The translations under genes were made by a program, and so were the position numbers. From assembly GCA_963971575.1 (NCBI GenBank), contig OZ020612.1, forward strand, positions 66,895,869 to 66,959,868: a stretch of DNA of 64,000 bases, given 5' to 3'. Below, piece by piece: positions 21,909-33,599 of this stretch (position 1 is the stretch's first letter; every line of letters begins with the position of its first letter). A model generated the notes under the pieces. The model saw only the letters and a program-made list of their open reading frames with translations. It was not told the DNA's origin and ran no database searches. This DNA is from Liopterus haemorrhoidalis (taxonomy: Eukaryota; Arthropoda; Insecta; Coleoptera; Dytiscidae).

Positions 21909-22924
21909 TTTATGTGAAGTGTGAATTTTCACACATTTCAGAGTTTCGCAGGTATTTAGTAAGTAAATGATGATTATTTGGGATGCCAAAACAAATTTTA
22001 TGTTAAAATATTTTTTTTTGTTAATTTTAATTCGAATGCCTAATACTTATTCAGGTTTCTAGATATGTGCAGTATATTTTTTATATAGTAAGGTTCATTA
22101 AGATTTTGAAAATTGTATGGCTTCCATTGGTTGTTTTAAGTCATAACTCCCTTCTGATTTAGTGTATCCAATTTCAACAGTTTCAACTGGTTTTTAAGTT
22201 TACGCTTTTAAAAATTAAATGCAACATTTGCCCAAATATAACTAGAATTTTGAAAAAATAATTGAAACGAAATAAAAATGCAAAAACAAACAGAAAAAAT
22301 TAAATTGTCTCGAGATCGGAACCCTAGTTTGCAAATTAGAACGCGAGAGCACTAACCATTACACCATGAAAGCTTGCTGCTCTACTGTGTTACATAAGTT
22401 ATTAAATATTATACACGTTCGAGCAAAAAAACACAAAAAATGCGTTATTTTCCGAAAACATAATCCGATCAAATGTTCCTGTTGTACTATTCCGGTTCAC
22501 ACATGTACATTAATTTTTTTCAGATTTTTAGTTTAAACCATCTGGGCTACAAGGAGTAGGAAAAAATTTTTTTTTTGCACAATTTTGGCAAAAATCGCGT
22601 CAAAATAATTTATTTTGCAAAAATAAAATTTTTATCGTTAATCCACGTACTAAGGGCTTTCATTTGATACCCTACTCAGAATTTAATTTTTTTTTTCGTT
22701 GAGCAGATATTTATTTATATTTTTCGGGGGATATGTTTTTTAGATGTTTTAGTATTTGTCCTATGTGCGGGTCAAAGAGTTGTATAAGCATGCCAAATTT
22801 CAACTCTCTAGGTTTAGCCGTTTGGCTACAATTTTTACAGAACAGACAGACGGACAGACAGACAGGTAGACAGACGACAAAATGACGGTATAAGGGTTTT
22901 TGGTCATACCTACAAAGCCCTAAG
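21909..22924. repeat. GACA-tract modular repeat family, copy C
   Basis: Same layout as copy A, starting TTTATGTGAAGTGTGAATTT and ending ATACCTACAAAGCCCTAA, with (GACA/GACG)n near 22843-22875. Flanks belong to the CAGTGTTTC hAT family, so this copy inserted into an older hAT. tRNA-like module at 22307-22371. Confidence 0.8.
22307..22371 (-). other. tRNA-like Pol III promoter module in copy C
   Basis: Minus strand: CATGGTGTAATGGTTAGTGC (box A consensus-like TGGTGTAATGG, 22366-22356) and GGGTTCCGATCTCG (box B-like, 22324-22311). The box A surroundings look like tRNA-Gln/Glu. It differs from copy A outside the boxes. Confidence 0.6.
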
Positions 22925-22975
22925 AATCGTTTTCGAGGATAATCGTTATCCCTCTATCTTGATGCAACCTATATA

Positions 22976-23324
22976 TAGGGTGACCAGACGTACTCTTTTT
23001 CAGAGTATTATACTCTTTTTTGAGTAATATTTTCTATACTCTTACTTTTTGTAAACAAAACCCTGAATATACTCTTTTTTGATGGTCACTTGTTTTTATT
23101 ACTTCTATTGTAGAAATGAGGACCTTTTTTCGCCACTTCTATTTTGGGAGTGAGGACTTTTTTTTTGCTCATCACTTGTATTTTGGGAGTGAGGACCTTT
23201 TTTTTTTGCTCTTCACTAGTATTTTTGAATGAGGACCTCTGTTTTTTGCGCTCATTATTAGAAATAGAGTGTAACCTTTTTTTTTAGTATCCTCTTTTTT
23301 TGTAAAAAAAATCTGGTCAGCCTA
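22976..23324. mobile_element. hAT MITE, TAGGGTGACCAGA ends (349 bp)
   Basis: Ends TAGGGTGACCAGA and TCTGGTCAGCCTA; perfect 8-bp duplication CCTATATA (22968-22975, 23325-23332). Repeated ACTCTTTTTxGAGTA near the left, then four GAGGACCTTTTTTT modules. An inverted partial copy is at 34895-35160. Confidence 0.9.
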
Positions 23325-23339
23325 CCTATATAGAAGATC

Positions 23340-23775
23340 TAAAAGACTCACATAAGCTCATTACTATTTAGAGGGATATTTAAGAGGAATTATTTTTTAT
23401 TTTTATTCGTTATTCTCGGTCTGTATTTACCTTTAGACGATAGATTTGTTGAACAATATGTAGATTAACTAATGTTGGTAGCGTGGGTGTTCATACTGCA
23501 ATCTGATGACGTGTAATTACGGTAGAGTAACGCGCGCCGCGTCTACGGATCTCATAATTAGAAATCTCTGATTGAATTCGCGTGCTGTCTTATGTAAATT
23601 AGCCGCAAATGTATTGTTTGTTTCTTGTCACCGGAAATACTCACTTTATAACGTCTTCAATTCTTAAAAATATTTGATTTAAAGCTAGAATTCAAGGCTA
23701 GAATTCAAGGCTAAAATGACAAGAGAATTAGATACATGTTTATATGATTAACCCTTTGAAATTCTAGAGCCATAA
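23340..23775. other. No recognisable gene
   Basis: Contains a short direct duplication AGAATTCAAGGCTA at about 23689-23715. Otherwise featureless. Confidence 0.3.
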
Positions 23776-23777
23776 TA

Positions 23778-25083
23778 CAAGGTGTCTCAAAAGAAATTTT
23801 ATATTTATTTAGCTTACTGCGTGAACGCAACGTATCCGAGGGGCGCGGGGGTTATGTCAATCGGTAGCCTGGCTCTTGGGAATTCAGCCGCTATGGAGCG
23901 TTTCTCGGGAGCAAACCGCGCGTTATGCGTGCGAGAGTTTTACAAAAACGGTGATTCGGTGACTGTAGCGCGTAGAAAATTCTGCAGTATTCAAGGTTTT
24001 CGCCACTTAAATGATGCGCCAAGCATTCATCTCATTCGACATTGGGTTAAAAAGTTTGAAGAGACTGGTACAACGCTGGATAAATCAAAATCCGGGCGAC
24101 CTAGGTCATCAAGAACGGTAGAAAACGTGGAGAATGTTAATTAGTCTGTTCGTGACGACCCGAACCTTTCAATTCGGAAGCGCGCAAGTGCTTTAAATGT
24201 GCATAGATCATCATTACATAGCATTATGCACAAAGACCTAAAGCTGCACCCCTACAAAATTCAATTAAAAGAATTAAAGCCCCAAGATGCCAGTCAGAGG
24301 CTTAATTTCGTAAATCAGGTGATTGAGCGATTTTCAACGTTTACCAACATTTTGTTTTCGGATGAAGCTCATTTTCATCTTAATGGCCACGTAAATAAGC
24401 AGAACTGCCGCTACTGGAGTGCAACGAATCCGAAACGCAAACATCAGAAACCCCTACATTCGCCTAAAGTGACCGTATGGGCTGCGATGTCGGCGCGAGG
24501 AATTATCGGCCCTTACTTTTTTGAAGACGAAAGGGGGCGTGCAGTTACAGTGAATTCAGAGCGTTATGTGGAGATGTTAGACAACTTCTTGTACCTGAAC
24601 TGCAAAACTTTCCTGGCTATAACCAAAGAACATGGTTCCAACAGGACGGAGCAACTTCACACACGTCCAATATGTCTCTGCCACGTGTTCGTGAAATTTT
24701 CTCAGGCAAATTGATCTCCCGGAGAGGTGATATAAATTGGCCTCCACGCAGTCCAGATTTAACCCCTATGGACTTTTTCCTATGGGGTTATCTTAAATCT
24801 AAAGTTTACGCCAATAAACCGACTTCACTGGCGCATTTGAAAGAAAATATCCGTCACGAAATGGCAGCCATCCCTGAGTCCACCTGCCGAAACGTCATAA
24901 GTAATTTTAGTGTTCGATTAAATGAGTGCCGAGAACGCGAGGGTCTACATTTAGACGATATTATTTTTAAGAAATAAATCCCCAAAAAGTGTATTTTAAT
25001 AATTAATAAACATTTTTTCTATATACGGCTTACTTTTTTTTTAAGCGATCCATTAAATATAAAATTTCTTTTGAGACACCTTG
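23778..25083 (+). mobile_element. DD41D mariner-like transposon (1306 bp)
   Basis: Perfect inverted ends of about 30 bp beginning CAAGGTGTCTCAAAAGAAAT, flanked by TA (23776-23777, 25084-25085). Encodes one transposase that needs only two repairs to be read through. Length and structure are complete, so this is a whole, recently active copy. Confidence 0.9.
23893..24977 (+). pseudogene. DD41D transposase, one nonsense codon and one frameshift
   Basis: Start at the ATG giving MERFSGANRALCVREFYKNG, an N-terminal DUF4817-type helix-turn-helix. A second HTH-like part with HWVKKFEETG and SGRPRSSR follows. TAG at 24142-24144 interrupts the frame between NVEN and SVRDDPNLSIRKRA. The catalytic core has FSDEAHF (first Asp), WFQQDGATSH (second) and RSPDLTPMDFFLWGY (third); I count 41 residues between the second and third Asp. 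Around 24593 one base is missing (Pro-Glu-Leu expected after NFLY), so the second half is in another frame. Cut-and-paste transposase of the Tc1/mariner superfamily, probably the DD41D (rosa-like) group. Inactive as it stands. Confidence 0.85.
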
Positions 25084-25089
25084 TATATC

Positions 25090-25465
25090 TTATTTACTAT
25101 TTTTAGGCTCGAATTGAGAAGTAATACATAAAGGATTTTTTTCTCAGAAAAAACCGTTACTAAATCAATTGCATAGAATAAGAGAAGCATACGATGCGAG
25201 GGGTAGCCTATGACATGCTGTTGACTGGAGAAGATATGAATAATTTCAATGTTGTCTCACTTCCCTTTTCTTTAAGATTGAAATGGTTAAGGCAGTTTGT
25301 GGTTGAAGAGTTTTTGAATATCCTTACAATTACATACTTTGCATTATCAATTTTGGGAAGCAAAACGCCGCGCGTCGTCCTATAATTACTTACTTAATCG
25401 TTAAGCCCTTTTACCATCACTGGTGTCGGGCTTTGTGTGAAGAGTTTGATTATTACTTGTACTTG
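25090..25465. other. No recognisable gene
   Basis: The ORF at 25194-25385 (MRGVAYDMLLTGEDMN..) shows no family I know and no repeat context. Left unclassified. Confidence 0.3.
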
Positions 25466-25469
25466 TTCT

Positions 25470-25771
25470 CTTCTTTCGTGGGAGAACGGCGCCACAGCTT
25501 TTTCCATTCCTTCATATTTTTCTTCCTACTTCTCGCTCCATTCCAGGGGGTATCTCTTCTCACTACTGCACTTCACTCTTTCCTCGTTCTTCCACGGCGT
25601 CTTCTTTTAGATACTCTGGCATCGTAAACTTTCTTCGTGTCTCTATTATCCTCCATCCTTTGGATATGACCATACCACATAAGTTGTCCTTCTTCTATTG
25701 GTTCTACAGTTCTTATCTGTATTCTGTTCCTTATCCGACTCAATTTTGTCTTTATCTTGATCTTCCGTAGG
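25470..25771 (-). pseudogene. Non-LTR retrotransposon reverse transcriptase C-terminal fragment
   Basis: Minus strand reads RTVEPIEEGQLMWYGHIQRM, EDNRDTKKVYDARVSKRR, RRGRTRKEW, a stop, then DTPWNGARSRKKNMKEWKKLW. WYGHxxRM and R(R)GRPRKxW are the usual C-terminal words of insect non-LTR polyproteins. Truncated 5', with at least one stop. Interrupted by a hAT MITE at 25772. Confidence 0.7.
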
Positions 25772-26029
25772 CAGAGCCGCAATAAGGGAGGGGCGGAGGG
25801 GGCGACGGCCCCTAGCGCACTAAGGAAAAGGGCGCTGACGGGCTTGGAAAGGGGCGCCATTGCGAAGATGAGGACCTTTTTTTTTTCTCGTCACTTGGAT
25901 TTTGGAAGGTGAGGACCTTTTTTTTTGCTCATCACTTAAATTATGAGAGGTAAGAACCTTGTTTTTATTTACCAAGGGCGCCAAAACACGGCTCTGCCCC
26001 TAGCGCAAGTTTTCCTTATTGCGGCTCTG
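25772..26029. mobile_element. hAT MITE, CAGAGCCGC ends, with GAGGACC module (258 bp)
   Basis: Inverted ends CAGAGCCGCAATAAGG/CCTTATTGCGGCTCTG; perfect 8-bp duplication TCCGTAGG (25764-25771, 26030-26037). Interior carries two GAGGACCTTTTTTTTT..CATCACTT modules. A second copy lacking its ends is at 34249-34449. Inserted into the non-LTR fragment. Confidence 0.92.
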
Positions 26030-26039
26030 TCCGTAGGAA

Positions 26040-26362
26040 TTCGTTAGCCTAATCCCGATTCGTTAGATATGGCAAAAAACTTGCGAAATAAATATATACT
26101 CAACTACGTGATATAGTTGATCACATTGTAGTCTACATTGCTTATAGAGTTTATATAATCTATCCTTCAAGTACATTACCTAATAATAAGTTTTCGATTT
26201 CAATAGCGCGGTAGTAAGGCGTGTTCTCCGCGATTGGTTTCACGCTGCCCGTCAAACCGCCGATCACCGATAATTATCTACTTCTTGAATCATATGTTGA
26301 GTAATACGACCGTGATTTTAGAAAACTATTACTCAGCTTTTTGTTAAATAAATAAAAAAAAA
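26040..26362. other. No recognisable gene
   Basis: Short AT-rich spacer between the hAT MITE and repeat copy B. Confidence 0.3.
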
Positions 26363-27199
26363 TTGATGTGAAGTGTGAATATTCACACATTTCAGGGTTT
26401 CGCAGGTATATAATAAGTGAATGCGGTATGCTGAGTGTGTAGGACAAATTTTACTTTGTAGTAATCACGGCAAAATGAACGATATTTTTAAAATAATTTA
26501 TCGTCTGTTAATCATATAATAAGACTGGTTATTAAATTTACGCTCATAAAAATTAAATACAACATTTGTCAAAATATAACTAGAATTTTGACAAAATAAT
26601 TTCAACATAATAAAAATGCAAAAAAAAACAGAAAAAATAAAATTCACTCCGTACTCGAACTCGAAACCCTTCGTTTTCCAGTCAGTTTAAGAGCGCTTTA
26701 ACGCATGTAGCTATCGCACGCTATGGATGTGAGTGTCTTACATTGGTATAACTTTTGTACTTTGTGAACCAAATACCACAAAAAATGCGTTATTTTCCAA
26801 AAACATAATCTGATCAAAAATTCCTGTTGTACTATTTCGGTTCACACCAATATACATTACTTAGAATTTTTTTAGATTTTTAGTTTAAACCATCTGGGCT
26901 ACAGGGTGTGGGACAAAAATTTTTTTGCACATTTTTGGCAAAAATCGCATCAAAATAATTTATTTTGCAAAAATAAAAATTTGATCGTTAATCCACGTAC
27001 TAAGGGCTTTCATTTGATACCCTACTCAGAATTAAAAAAAAATATTTTTGTTTTCGATGAGCACATATTTGTTTATATTTTTAGGGGGGTATGTTTTTTA
27101 GATGTTTTAGTATTTTTCCTATGTGCGGGTCAAAGAGTTGTATAAGCATGCCAAATTTCAACTCTCTAGGTTTAGCCGTTTGGCTACAATTTTTACCGA

Positions 27200-27245
<46 letters not shown>

Positions 27246-27297
27246 GACAAAATGACGGTATAAGGGTTTTTTGGTCATACCTACAAAACCCTAAAAA
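26363..27297. repeat. GACA-tract modular repeat family, copy B
   Basis: Very close to copy A throughout. The (GACA)n tract is the longest of the family, about 11 units at 27200-27244. Starts after a poly-A run with TTGATGTGAAGTGTGAATAT and ends ATACCTACAAAACCCTAAAA. Confidence 0.85.
26644..26720 (-). other. tRNA-like module in copy B (decayed)
   Basis: Box B half GGGTTTCGAGTTCGAGTAC is identical to copy A. The box A half (CGTGCGATAGCTACATGCGT) has drifted or been replaced. Confidence 0.5.
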
Positions 27298-27299
27298 GC

Positions 27300-28505
27300 A
27301 AAAAAATTACGAAGATACTTTTTTATATATTTGTTCGATTTTCTCGATTTCTATTTCTTCATGTTCATCTTAAATCGTAATGCTGGTTGATTGCCGACCT
27401 GCGTAGCGTAGTGAAATGAAATTTTAATACCAAATTTGTACTATGAAATTTTTAGGTTTAGAAATATCTATTTTTTAACATAACATTTGTTGATAATTTA
27501 CAAGGTCTGATGAGTAATTTCTTATCTTTTCTGGAATTATCTGGGTTAATTTATCTAAAACCACAATGTTTAATGGGTATACTTTGAACACTGCATTTAT
27601 AAAATACATTAAAACATGCACATAAACAAAAATTTCCCATGTTATTCTTGGGAAAAATGGTAAAATAGCTTTCAAATAACAAACAAACTTGTCAATACCA
27701 TCTCTCTTCTTGGGCTGAATACTATTTCCAAAGTTATCGAATTTTAGTCATTACGGACATCAGTTTAGAATTGGAGATGCGCGTTGTTTTCCAATTCTTA
27801 TTTTGTTTTTATTATTGCTTTTAAATTGAAATGACACAGTACTATTTGTTTTTTTTTCAATAATTATTTGTCTTTCTTTTCTTATTTTTCTCGTTTTGCT
27901 AGTATTTTACCCACACTTTTCTTTAATTTGAGACCCCCCCCCGAACCTTCCCCCCGGGTACGTGCATTATGTACACTGTTGTAAATCGTTGTAATCGCTG
28001 ACTAATCCTTATCTATATTTCCAATCGTTATCTGTATGTCCTTGTGGTAAATCTATATTTTTCCTGCAGTTAACACCTATATTTAAACAGTTTATTCTTA
28101 AAATAAACCGCTTGTGTTATGATTTAGCAGTAAAGTGACGGTTATTGAAATGCAGAACACATATAACCTTGGTCTGTAAATCGAATTAAGCGGATTCAAC
28201 GAAGCATACGGTGCAAAATGCTTTAAATCCGGAAGTAAAGGACATTGAACGGTATGATAAGACATGGCTTTTAGCTAACCTTATGACCTTAGGGAATTAC
28301 GGAAAAGTTAAATAAACATTTATATAATACAGTATATCCGCTGCTTCGCTACGGGAAAAAATAGTCGTAGCTGATTTAGACCGGACCCCATATCGGAATT
28401 AGTTTAAATCTGGCTTCATGCGAATCGTTTTTGGTAGATTCTTGTGGAGGGTTGTGTCTTTTTGAGCTCATTAAATAAAGAAATTAAACAAAAACTGAAA
28501 CCCTA
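27300..28505. other. No recognisable gene
   Basis: 27390-27412 (TTGCCGACCTGCGTAGCGTAG) resembles the first 20 bases of SINE family 1 on the plus strand but stops at once. Otherwise AT-rich and unclassified. Confidence 0.3.
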
Positions 28506-28509
28506 AACT

Positions 28510-28700
28510 CATCAATCTTATCGAACATCTCTACAAAGATGCCACCTGTCAAATTCTACATAAAGGTACTGTTAGCAACCCAATTCCTGTCGGTGTGAAA
28601 GTTAGGCAAGGGTGCATTTTATCGCCCATTCTGTTTAACATCGTACTGGATAATGTAATGAGAAAAGTTACCGGTACTGGAGAAGGAATCCGTTGGAATC
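28510..28700 (+). pseudogene. Non-LTR reverse transcriptase fragment
   Basis: Plus frame: LINLIEHLYKDATCQILHK, then VGVKVRQGCILSPILFNI and VLDNVMRKV. GVRQGCxLSPxLFNIxLD is reverse transcriptase motif 4 of non-LTR elements. The YADD motif is not reached and stops follow. Confidence 0.75.
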
Positions 28701-28879
28701 TACCACCTACGTAGAAGATCTGACCATCTTCTTTCATTACTAGAGTAACTATCGATTTAAACCCGCAAGAAAACCGTAGATGTAGCAGATCAACAGACAC
28801 ATGTCGAAACAACCATGAAAGAAACCAGTAAAAGCGGACCGTGGAAGGAACGTGGAAAATCATGGAAGGAACTTAAATA

Positions 28880-30065
28880 TTGGGTTGCCTGAAAAGTTCG
28901 TGCCGAATTTTTAGATAATTCAAAGGCCACACTTATATATCGATATATATTTATTTAATTACGTATGCACTATTTTGATCCATAACTTTTCTCCATCTTT
29001 CACTCAACTTAAAGATTCCATCCTCCCAGAATTGCCCAGGTTCTTCGGATCAAAACTTTTCAAGGTGATTTTTTACGTCAACTAAAGAGTTAAAGATCTT
29101 GCCATTAAGAGCATTTTTCAAGGACCTGAATAAGTGGAAATCAGAAGATGCAATGTCTGGTGAATATGGTAGGCGGTGTAGCACATCCCAGCCTAAATCC
29201 AACAATTTTTGTCGAGTAATCAAAAAGACACGAGGCCTGGCATTATCATGATGGAACACTACACCCTTCTGATCAGCTAATTCTGAACGTTTTCCCTAAA
29301 TCGCTGTATAATTCGCCCAATTGCGAGCAAGACTTGTCTGAATTTATGGACTGGTTGTTTGGTAGGAGCTCATGATACAGGATTCCTTTCCAATCCCACC
29401 AGAAACAGAGCACGACTTTCTTCGAATGAAGACCGCCTTATTATCAATTTTTCATCACCGTTGCGTTTGTACAGCGAGTCGCCTATGGAACTGCGTTCTA
29501 TCGATTTTTTCCCGTTAAATTGTGCGAAACCCACACACCGTAACGATTTATGTAACCAAGCTTCACAAAATGCTAGTGGATGCTGATTTTTGACGGTTTT
29601 AATATCTCTGCTAATTTACGTGTTGTGTATTCTTCGTCAATGTCTTGACTTGGTCATCATCACTGATGGAAGGTTTGCCCGAGCGTTCTTGGTGTTTAAG
29701 GCTGAAACCACCCGAACTACTGAAAGCTTAGCGAACTACTTGCACACAGTTCTTTCAGCTTAATCACTTTCTCTGTAAACAGCACATATCTTATTTATTG
29801 TTTGTGTGGCATTTTTGCCTTTCCGGTACTAAAAAGCATCAAATGTCTAGACTGCACTTTGTTTTCTTCCATTTTCAACAGAGTACAAAACTGACACAAA
29901 TCAATTTATCCAAAGCAAGACACAAATTAATTTAGCAAAACTTTTTTATAAAGTTGGTTGAATTTTCACCTTTCAGAATATGCATATCTTTGTTTTCATC
30001 AATTCTGATATATTCAATGCCCCAATACCGAACGAAAATCGGCACGAACTTTCCCGAAAACCTAA
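28880..30065 (-). mobile_element. Mariner (DD34D) element, decayed (1186 bp)
   Basis: Imperfect inverted ends: left TTGGGTTGCCTGAAAAGTTC, right (reversed) TTAGGTTTTCGGGAAAGTTC, both continuing GTGCCGA; TA flanks at 28878-28879 and 30066-30067. Length is near the 1.3 kb usual for mariner. Confidence 0.85.
29041..29880 (-). pseudogene. Mariner transposase remnant
   Basis: Read right to left: MEENKVQSRHLMLF near 29872, a GDEKL stretch (first catalytic Asp) near 29460, VVLCFWWDWKGILYHELLPN about 29420-29350, then HHDNARPR (second Asp) and PYSPDIASSDFHLFRSLKNA (third). I count 34 residues between the second and third Asp, the mariner DD34D signature. Several stops and frameshifts; cannot be functional. 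Confidence 0.8.
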
Positions 30066-30069
30066 TACC

Positions 30070-31745
30070 TAGCTCACGATATATTCAATTGGCGGAAGTT
30101 AAACAATTATTCGTGGTCTTGCAACGCATTTCCTGAAAACATTGAGAAAAACTGTAAACCGAATGAAATCTTTTTATATGTAAAAATGGCAAGTATGCAA
30201 AATATATTAATTATTTTAGTTGAGTAGGCTAAGTAAACTATGAAATATACACCTACACATATTACGTGGACATTCATTTATAAATATACCTTGTCTTGTC
30301 TTATAAGTGACTCAGTCTCCTTATTGGAATGAGGCAATTTTAGGAAACTTGTACAATTCACCAATAAACGTGGGAATTGAACAAACAACAGTTAAATCAG
30401 AAAATAATGAAACTGATAAATAACTGGACTTTTGTTAATATACCATAAATATTAGTAATTTGATAACTGTTTATGATTCACTAACGGATGTGCTGACGAA
30501 ATATTGCGAAATTTAAAAAATCATATCTCAAAAATTGTTAAAAAGAGCGACATGTGGTTTGAGTTTTTAGAATTCTGTTTTTTAACACTAGGAAAAAAAG
30601 TAGATTTTGTAATGCTACTTTTATTACTATTTTGAATAAAAGGCGCCCCAATTCTTGCCGCCTAATGTTAAAACCGGCTCTGATTTATGCTTTGTACAGG
30701 GTATTAAAAAAACACGACGAAATATCAAACCTTTCAAACGCTATTCGTATTTACAATTAATTTTTTGAGACATAAGACGTTCTGTTAATTTCTTAAATTT
30801 GAAAACATCTTGAGTGAGCATGTTTCTGAAATATAATCTGATACTCGTGGTAGCTTTGGGGCATTGTTAAACTTGACACCTGTCGCTGTTAACCGACTGG
30901 CCACCAGGTGTATCACACTCTTTGTTAAGAATATACTTTCCACGAAAATAACACGAGTTCTGTCAAGCAAAAAATTATTTTCTGGATATTATGGACATAT
31001 ACACGGTTATAAAATTGATTTAGATCGCCTTTAAGATTACGCATAGTTAAAAAAAGGTACTAATGGTTTTATATATAAGTTCATAACTTCTAAATGACGA
31101 TAAGACAAGAATCTTGAAAGACTGTACCTGGATGCTTAACTATTAACTGGGCTACGAAGCAGAGGGAATCAGTTCTAAGTTGATTGAGTGATCATGACGT
31201 TCTTAGCGACCCTATTCTCCTAAATTCGCCTTAGTGAAAACAGAATTCTCCGGGACATATTGGTCCTTTTCTTGATAGAATGAAACACTGTTTCATTGTT
31301 AGTGTTTATAATATATAGATTTGTGGTATAGTTTATTCCAGGCTATCTCGGAATTGATGAAATAACTGCAGTTATCTGAGGCCATTATCGCTGTAGGGGG
31401 TTATATTACCATAATCCTTAATATTTGAAAAGATACAGGGTCTAGTTTAGGTAAAAATTAATTTCAAACTAGCCTCGGTAACTAATATTTCGAAATATTT
31501 TATTTGTTTTAACTTTAATTTTAATTTCTATTTTTAGTCAATACAGCCAAATCGTTTGTTATGGTTATCCTAACCACCGACCACCCGCTGAGTTTATTGG
31601 TTATCAATTTACAAAGGTAAAACGCATTCCCGATAAGTGTGGAACGACTATACAAGATTAGTTGGTCCATTTGCAGCCGTTTGTCATCGCCTGTACATCT
31701 GTCCTGTTTTTGAAAGTGTACTTTTATTGTGACCTATATTTTAGT
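30070..31745. other. No gene; one hAT end
   Basis: CCGGCTCTG near 30673-30681 reads on the minus strand as CAGAGCCGGTTTTAACATTA, a hAT-like terminus without a visible partner. Remainder AT-rich. Confidence 0.35.
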
Positions 31746-31748
31746 CTA

Positions 31749-31850
31749 GATCAGAGGTTGGCAAACAAAGGTCCGCTGGCCACATTCGGCCCACCGTCTG
31801 ATTTTGGACGGCCCGTAGCATAGCCTCTTCTTTATTTGCTGCATGCTTGG
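31749..31850 (+). repeat. Solo hAT-type left end
   Basis: CAGAGGTTGGCAAACAAAGG followed by GGCCACATTCGGCCC, a typical hAT terminus. I found no matching right end or target duplication. Confidence 0.4.
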
Positions 31851-32156
31851 CATATTTAGCGAATACAACTGTTGAGTATGTTGACAACAAAAACCATACA
31901 TTAATAAAATTAAAGAAGCAGCAACTTTAATAGAAGTTACCCCGGTGCCTGGAAATATCTCAAAAAGTTAAGTCTGTTTACAATAGCTCCATTATATAAG
32001 ACATTGCATGGGCATAAAGATCAGTACAACAGAGTGTCATTGTTCTGAACATCTGTATACAATAAACAGAACAAAGATAGTCCTATGGTTCCTCTGTTAT
32101 GCTTGTGTTGTGGCACTATTATAAACGAGGCTTTACAGTAAGCATTTTTATAATTA

Positions 32157-32696
32157 CAGTGGAACCCCAATATTCGTCCACGCCAATATTCGTCTTTTTT
32201 GATATTCATCCTGTTTTTTGTTGAAATTTTTGTTTGATATTCGTCCGAAAAGTCAATATTTGTCCCAACTCCGACCACCGACGTGGGGGAAAATTAAAAA
32301 AAACAGCAAAACAAACAACATTGGATAACTTCTTTAAAAAAACGAGTGCTTATGAATCGTCTGGAAATGCTATTGAATCATAAGGACATCAATCACCAGA
32401 AGTGACATTACCTGGTGTCATAATGGAAGGTGAATCCCCTTCCAAACAATAGCTTAACCCCTCTAAAATATTATAAACTCTTAACAAAAATCATTGTTTT
32501 CTTCATCCAAAAGGCAAATTTCTTTTTAAAATTTTATTTATGTATGTAGTTATCTAATTAGAATGTATTTGCAATGATTTCCGAGATCGATTTTAAAAGG
32601 ATTTTGTTTTTTGTTAAATAATAGATAGACAAAATTCAGGGCAAATTTCGTCCTACCCTCAGGAACGGATTAATGACGAATTTTGAAGTTCCACTG
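32157..32696 (+). mobile_element. pogo-like element remnant (540 bp)
   Basis: Ends CAGTGGAACCCCAATATTCG and, reversed, CAGTGGAACTTCAAAATTCG, flanked by TA (32155-32156, 32697-32698). Plus strand inside reads KQTTLDNFFKKTSAYESSGN and ends GESPSKQ, resembling the low-complexity C-terminus of pogo/Tigger transposases. The DDE domain is gone. Confidence 0.75.
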
Positions 32697-32699
32697 TAT

Positions 32700-33018
32700 G
32701 AGATGAATTCTACAAATATAATATATTCGTATTAATACAAATTATAAGAAATTCAATCTATTTGTATTCAAAATGAAGGAGTCGTACTTCTTCCAGCTAA
32801 GAGCCTCATTTGGTTCTGGAGCTGACAGTTCTCAATCCCTAACCTAGGCTGATTCGACATTGGAGGTTTTGTTTCTTATTTCGTATGTCATAATGCCTAG
32901 GCGTCAGAGATTTTCAGGTCGCGACTAGCGCCCTCTGACATAACCTATCAACTACTTTTTACCCTTAGCATGCCCCATATTCTCGAATATTAACGGAAGT
33001 TATTGAAAAATCCTCTGA
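32700..33018. other. No recognisable gene
   Basis: Unclassified single-copy-looking DNA between the pogo-like element and a SINE head. Confidence 0.3.
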
Positions 33019-33098
33019 CCGTACTGGAAATCGATCTCACAATTCCGCATTTACAAAGCGAGTGAGTTAAATACTACGCTATTTCCGCCGAGACATTT
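33019..33098 (-). repeat. tRNA-derived SINE head, family 2, copy 2
   Basis: Minus strand: GGAAATAGCGTAGTATTTAA (box A-like), ACTCGCTTTGTAAATGCGG, GAGATCGATTTCC (box B-like). Same order as 14262-14343. Confidence 0.5.
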
Positions 33099-33099
33099 G

Positions 33100-33599
33100 A
33101 GTTGACTTGCACTTTATACAATCGCAAAACGAAAATTAAGAGTCAGCGAGGATAAAACCAGGGTTCTCATAGTTCGAAGGTAATTTTCTTACCACCAAGT
33201 CACTGTATCTACATTTTACCAGTATTATAATAGAATCCATATTTGGTAGTTGGATAGTAAAAATCCATGTTTTAAAATATTGAATGAGTGTATCTGCCAC
33301 CCATATAGCACACAATGGTCTGTAGGTTCGGACAGGTGATTTCTCGGCCCGCCTGACATTAAGGCGACCTGGCGACCTTGCGCCCAGCGGTCCACATCCC
33401 ACAACCGACACCTACCGCATCGACACGTCACCAACTTTCATTGTACGATCAATGATTATTGTGTAATAATTGGCAACCACTATCACATCAAGTGGACTGA
33501 TTATTTCGTACATTTTGGCAGTAAATATGATATTTGTATGAATGACTGTATAAATATTTTGAAAATAGAGTAACAACACCTACATACGAAGACCAAAAA
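33100..33599. other. No recognisable gene
   Basis: 33330-33430 is locally GC-richer, with overlapping minus ORFs that show no family. Treated as chance. Confidence 0.3.

Noticed and set aside
29359..29586. Plus ORF at 29359-29586
   Set aside because: Antisense to the mariner transposase, whose GDEK and WWDWKG motifs are on the minus strand.
33136..33434. Overlapping minus ORFs in a GC-richer patch
   Set aside because: Two frames open over the same DNA without any motif, splice context or repeat support.
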